Below, one piece after another: positions 14,101 through 16,803 of a stretch of 16,803 bases of DNA. Within the stretch, counting starts at the first letter, position 1; every line of letters starts with the position of its first letter. Both the position numbers and the translations under genes were made by a program. Source of the stretch: Goniomonas avonlea. Taxonomy: Eukaryota > Cryptophyceae > Goniomonadida > Goniomonadaceae. The notes beneath the pieces are model-generated. The model saw only the letters and a program-made list of their open reading frames with translations. It was not told the DNA's origin and did no database searches. Location: positions 1-16,803 of the forward strand of contig QUTJ01031751.1 in assembly GCA_003573635.1 (NCBI GenBank), read 5' to 3'.

Positions 14101-16324
14101 CACGCACTGGTTCCCAACTGGGTCTCAGCCAATTCTGGGCACACACACACAACAGAGTCACGAAGAATCACGAGCATACTCTGGAAGCACACCCACACTC
14201 ACTCGCACACACACTCTCTCTCAGCCACACACACAAAAAGAGTGAGGAGTACACACTCGCTCACACACACTCTCACACACGAACACAGCCAAAAGAATCC
14301 GGAGAGGAGCGCACCGAGTGAGTGCTGCTGGTGGAAGGGCATGCCAAGGCAGGTGTTCGAGTCTGGACACACTTCTCGGTAGGAGAGCGACGCCCAGAAC
14401 CCCTTGTCCGGAAAGCAGACCTCGCGTGTCTCCTTATCATAGCAGCCTAAGAGCGTTGATGTGTACGATGCCCCAGCCCACTCGCCCGCGGGCACGTCTG
14501 GGTACTTAAACAGCGGCCCGGTGCAACGGTCCTTGGACACACGCTCGCAAATGTTGTCTTCAAGCGTGTTCTGGGAGTGGTACTCCAGTGCCAGCACGAT
14601 TGTGTTCACGATGATGCACAGAGTCAGGGTCGTGCGGAAGTGATCGTGCTCTACGAAGTTAAACAATCCCAGCCGCACTTTCCCTATGAGCGTCGAGGTG
14701 TCGTACTCGTTTTCGGATGTCAGCCAACTGGCGAACCTTTCACGGAGAATCGTGAGCGTCGACACCTCAGGCAGCTCTGAGTTGTTGCCAAGACCAGCCG
14801 TGCGCGGAGACAGGTTGGCGTGATGAAGCTGACGCTGTCGCTCCTGCTCGCTGGACGCCGTGAACTTGTGAGTGATCACAGCCAGCGCCAGGTTGATGCT
14901 GTAAAACGCCCCGATGCAAATCAAAGAGATAAAGAACAGCCGGGCTCCCCACAGGTCGTGGCCGTCTTCGTAGAGATACATGACATCGGACCAGCCCTCC
15001 ATGGATATACACTGGAATATGGTCAAGAACCCGTCGAAAATGTCGTCGAAGCTGATGTTGGGCAAAGGGTTGGGGTGTGGATTGCCACTTGGGTCATACC
15101 ACCGGCACTCCGCGGTGGCCACCCCAGTGATCTCGTAACACGACCTGCCTCCCCCCTTGTAAACGCTACACAGACTGTCGTTATCCATGAGGACATCGGC
15201 CTGGGTGGTGACAGAATCGACACCCCGCCTTGAGGCCGGGAGCAAGAGAACATCCTTGAGGTGGCCCTCTGGAGTGTGGATGAGTATCGGCAAGACAAAA
15301 TCGATTTTCACTCACCAGTGCCGTAGCATTTTCCACGCAAATAGCCGGAAAATATGTCCATGCCCATGATCCCGAACACAAAAAAGACAAAGAAGCAGAC
15401 AAAGGCCACATTGACGAGGGGCTTCAGCGACCGAAGCAGGGCCATGATGAGGGTTCGCATCCCTATAGAACGGGTCAGAAGCACGACGTACAGTTGGTGG
15501 ACTACCTTTGATCCTGTTCATTGTTCGAAGTGGTCGGAGGACACGTACTGTTCGGATGGCAGAAAAATTTCCGACTCTTGGGTCTAGGCCAACAATGCTG
15601 CGCGCGGTCAACATATGACAGTCCCCAGTCAATCGCACCTGACAATGACGACAATAAAATCCACCCAGTTCCATGGGTCGCGGAGATAAGAGCGATGGTG
15701 CCAAAAGAGCCCCCGTGCAATGATTTTGAGCATCATTTCGATCGTAAACAAAGAAGTGAACACGATCTCTAAGACCGTGAGAGTTACTCGCAAATGGGCA
15801 TAGCCATCGCATGTGTGGGACGGATACATCGTAACCAAGATGTTCCGCTGAGGATTGTCCAAATAAATGTCACAGACAGGGTCACCTAGAGTCAGGCAGA
15901 GGCAGTTCGCAACAATGAGCAACAGGATAACACGGTCGAACCAAACATTCCGAGTGAACTTAAGACACATCCTCCTAAACACGTTGCTTCGTTTCAAACA
16001 CATGAGAGACCTGTCTCGCCTTCTCTCATTCCTCGCCTTCTTCTCTGCATGCTGCAGTCCGGCTTCAATAGCATCGCCCCATCTCAACTCAGTTCTGGTG
16101 TCTGCCTGCTTTTGCAAAGTGGCGAGAGACGCACGCCTGCCACGGGGTGACCTATCACTATTGTTGGAGTCTGATTCATAGTCCGAATAGGTTCCTTCAG
16201 AGTCTTCGTCTTGGTACCGGGAAGCCTGCTGTGGAGCTTCCTGAACAACCGGCAGTTGCGTGACCTGACCAACGCCAGGTACCTCGTTCCCAGCAACAGG
16301 AATCACCTTTGCAGGTGACGCCAT
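8189..16324 (-). CDS. Four-domain voltage-gated calcium-type channel alpha subunit (EEEE pore)
   Basis: This is a plasma-membrane pore protein with four repeats of six segments. Exons in transcript order: 16324-15639, 15597-15506, 15462-15316, 15268-14315, 14033-13885, 13423-13061, 12845-11268, 11076-10475, 10264-10087, 9758-8700, then probably 8534-8441 and 8205-8189. Phases close throughout, giving about 1972 residues. S4 segments carry Arg/Lys every third residue in all four repeats. The selectivity-filter residues are E399 (SMEGW), E793 (TGENW), E1450 (TTEGW) and E1745 (TGEGW). EEEE is the calcium-channel pattern, unlike DEKA of animal sodium channels or the usual EEKE of NALCN; Ca2+ selectivity is therefore inferred. 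An EF-hand-like segment follows the last S6, with an IQ-like stretch after it. The chosen ATG is the first in a frame left open by an upstream TGA; it has C at -3, so an upstream exon is possible. The terminal two exons are the weakest part. Confidence 0.9.
8225..8432. repeat. Degenerate CAAGTGRCA short tandem repeat
   Basis: About twenty imperfect copies of a roughly 10-bp unit such as ACAAGTGACA or GGCAAATGGC fill the sequence between the IQ-like exon and the proposed last exon. Such filling resembles other introns here and favours an intron over coding sequence. Confidence 0.75.
8587..8690. repeat. Purine-rich GGGA/GAGA tract in channel intron 8535-8699
   Basis: About 100 bases almost wholly of G and A, including five GGGA units in a row. 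On the coding (minus) strand it forms a long polypyrimidine tract upstream of the acceptor at 8536-8535. Confidence 0.9.
9078..10203 (-). other. Channel domain IV
   Basis: Residues about 1545-1810. S1 lies in ETVVSLCIVLNMLVMASFVF, S2 in LIFTGVFIIEAILKLAAM, and S3 in WNCFDFFVVAVSIAGAAV. S4 carries R1656, R1659, R1662, R1665 and K1668 (LRVFRILRLFRLVKRMKR). The P-loop is LLFRAITGEGWHGIM with E1745, followed by a Cys-containing turret. S6 is FKLFGAFILLNLFVAFILDS. The short III-IV linker before it carries LTAAQREW but no hydrophobic IFM-like triad. Confidence 0.88.
9930..10052. repeat. About 76-bp dispersed repeat, two tandem copies, in the domain IV intron
   Basis: Two copies of AATTGATTACAAA, then CTGT, then a stretch ending ACTTGAGCTGTC, start near 9935 and 10010. 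A third related copy (GATCTCAATTGATTACAAAC) lies in another intron of the same gene. Confidence 0.8.
10516..11621 (-). other. Channel domain III with four-cysteine S1-S2 loop
   Basis: Residues about 1206-1510. S1 (WFDRFILVCIAISTALLII) is followed by a loop with C1247, C1250, C1254 and C1257 (C-x2-C-x3-C-x2-C). S2-S3 follow, then S4 with R1325, R1328, R1331, R1334, R1337 and K1340 (LRTIRAFRALRPLRVLKR). The P-loop is LLTMFEMATTEGWLEVL with E1450. S6 is FVVCLMCCSMFVLSLFVGIV. One intron (11077-11267) separates S3 from S4. Confidence 0.87.
11098..11182. repeat. CT-rich and CA microsatellite in channel intron 11077-11267
   Basis: Runs of CTCT and CTGTCCCT are followed by CACACACACA. The remainder of this 191-bp intron shows nothing else. 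Confidence 0.85.
11622..12731 (-). other. Channel II-III cytoplasmic linker, long and low complexity
   Basis: About 370 residues (836-1205) encoded within one exon. It is rich in Pro, Ser, Ala and Asp/Glu, with an acidic run (EEEDDEG), a His/Arg-rich run (KRRHHHHRRRK) and a degenerate repeat of Val-x-Ser-Met units. No folded domain is recognisable. Because the frame stays open across the whole stretch and joins domain II S6 to domain III S1, I treat it as coding and not as an intron. Confidence 0.8.
12858..13000. repeat. Purine tract then pyrimidine tract in channel intron 12846-13060
   Basis: About 110 bases of GGAGGA/GAGGGC units are followed by CCCTCTCCCTCT units, so the two halves form an imperfect inverted arrangement. 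This could fold into a hairpin in the pre-mRNA. Confidence 0.85.
13480..13515. repeat. Third copy of the ATTGATTACAAA dispersed repeat
   Basis: GATCTCAATTGATTACAAAC, then TGCGTGGCCAAG, matches the pair at 9930-10052. The rest of the intron at 13424-13884 is AT-richer and holds no recognisable gene. Confidence 0.75.
14045..14285. repeat. Duplicated 40-bp segment and CA-rich sequence in channel intron 14034-14314
   Basis: GGCGTAGCAC occurs twice about 38 bp apart with similar flanks (near 14051 and 14092). CACACA-rich stretches fill about 14140-14285. Confidence 0.7.
14859..15952 (-). other. Channel domain I (S1-S6 and P-loop)
   Basis: Residues about 125-445, preceded by a charged, acidic then basic cytoplasmic N-terminus. 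S1 is near 128-147, S2 near 181-203 and S3 near 218-232. S4 carries R244, R247, R250 and R253 (AIRTVRVLRPLRTMNR). The P-loop motif is TIFQCISMEGWSD with E399. Roughly 70 residues of extracellular S5-P loop contain several cysteines. Three introns of 41, 43 and 47 nt interrupt this part. The I-II linker after S6 (about 443-515) lacks the conserved pattern of the beta-subunit interaction domain of animal high-voltage-activated channels. Confidence 0.88.
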
Positions 16325-16803
16325 GGGCCCGATGAGCAGCTGCGGTTGAATCGATCCCTCCGAAGACTCAGTAGCCCATCTCAGACAACCAAGCCGTTGC
16401 TTTTTTTTCCTCCCTCCAAGTCACAAGATGTTTGACAGACTCGCAACCTGAGAGCGAGGGGCACCGGGATAACCTATCCGCTCGCCTCCCGCAGGCGTAC
16501 ATGAAAGTTCTTCAATAGTTAAAAAGATCATTTGTGAAAGTTCATATATATGAATTCAAAAGTGTAAAACTTCGGGTCATATGCCGTCAATTTGAACCGC
16601 TGTTGTCGCGAAGCAAAAGCCAAATGCCTCTTTGATTTGAATTCTCCCCAAGAACGACTAATCGATCTGTGGGGAAGCCAGTCCACTCGGATACACGGCT
16701 GTTGTGGCGAACCGTTGAAATCATCTGACCCGCCCAAGGCCCTAACGGAAACGGCAAGACAAGTACATCTGCCATTATCGTGGTGGTGGCTATCGGCAAT
16801 CGT
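16325..16803. other. Upstream region of the channel gene, promoter not resolved
   Basis: On the minus strand this precedes the channel ATG. The channel frame remains open for a stretch upstream, to a TGA near 16425, without another ATG. A TATATATA-like run lies at about 16542-16552, about 220 bp upstream of the ATG; it could be a TATA element, but this is only a composition match. No gene is recognised, although the far right edge shows a short plus-strand P-loop-like frame. Confidence 0.4.

Larger units (their letters stand above)
12732..14651 (-). other. Channel domain II with cysteine-rich S1-S2 insert
   Basis: Residues about 515-835. S1 (TLTLCIIVNTIVLALEY) is followed by an extracellular stretch of about 90 residues, 539-627, with cysteines at 549, 557, 584, 593, 609 and 615. 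S2 (IINLVLTIIFIVELVLKVA) follows, then S3 (NVFDFFIVVASIVEL). S4 carries R689, R692, R695, K698 and R701. The P-loop is VFQIITGENWNIVMYDG with E793. S6 is YFIIVVIIGNYMIMNLVLAI. The intron at 14034-14314 falls immediately before S2, at the end of the insert. Confidence 0.87.

Noticed and set aside
8536-16324. Identification as a DEKA-type sodium channel or a typical EEKE NALCN
   Set aside because: The four filter positions read Glu, Glu, Glu, Glu, and no IFM latch is seen. The calcium-channel pattern fits best, although selectivity cannot be proven from sequence.

Overview
This is nuclear DNA of a eukaryote. Both recognisable genes are split by GT-AG introns, encode eukaryotic protein families, and sit in repeat-rich, mostly GC-rich sequence. 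The splice sites lean to GTGCG donors (10 of 23 in my models) and CGCAG/TGCAG acceptors, as in several algae and free-living protists. A four-domain voltage-gated channel with an EEEE pore argues against a land plant. I cannot name the species.

Both genes lie on the minus strand, so transcription runs right to left. From the right: 16325-16803 is upstream sequence. A voltage-gated calcium-type channel alpha subunit follows at 16324-8189 (12 exons modelled, about 1972 residues; the last two exons are less certain). About 1.9 kb of apparently gene-free sequence lies at 6326-8188. A complete cytosolic-type lysyl-tRNA synthetase occupies 6325-1087 (13 exons, 569 residues). The left 1.1 kb is repeat-rich 3' flank. 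In both gene models the reading phase closes across every junction. The two genes have no evident functional link: one does housekeeping translation, the other membrane excitability and Ca2+ entry.

The most unusual feature is in the non-coding DNA of the lysyl-tRNA synthetase gene. Several of its repeats are duplications anchored on exon edges. They copy a splice site with its adjoining codons into the neighbouring intron, or the stop-codon region into the 3' flank. One is a 57-bp array that re-creates the acceptor and first codons of an exon three times, each time followed by a stop. Another is a 1.15-kb intron with three decayed copies of an exon start and an eight-copy 84/85-bp array apparently derived from the same unit. 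A third is a decayed copy of an exon end with its donor. In both genes the 5'-most introns are very short (41-52 nt) and all later introns are 112-1151 nt and mostly repeat-filled.

The channel also has notable protein features: a roughly 90-residue six-cysteine insert in the domain II S1-S2 loop, a C-x2-C-x3-C-x2-C cluster in the domain III S1-S2 loop, a repetitive II-III linker, no IFM-type inactivation motif, and no recognisable beta-subunit interaction motif.
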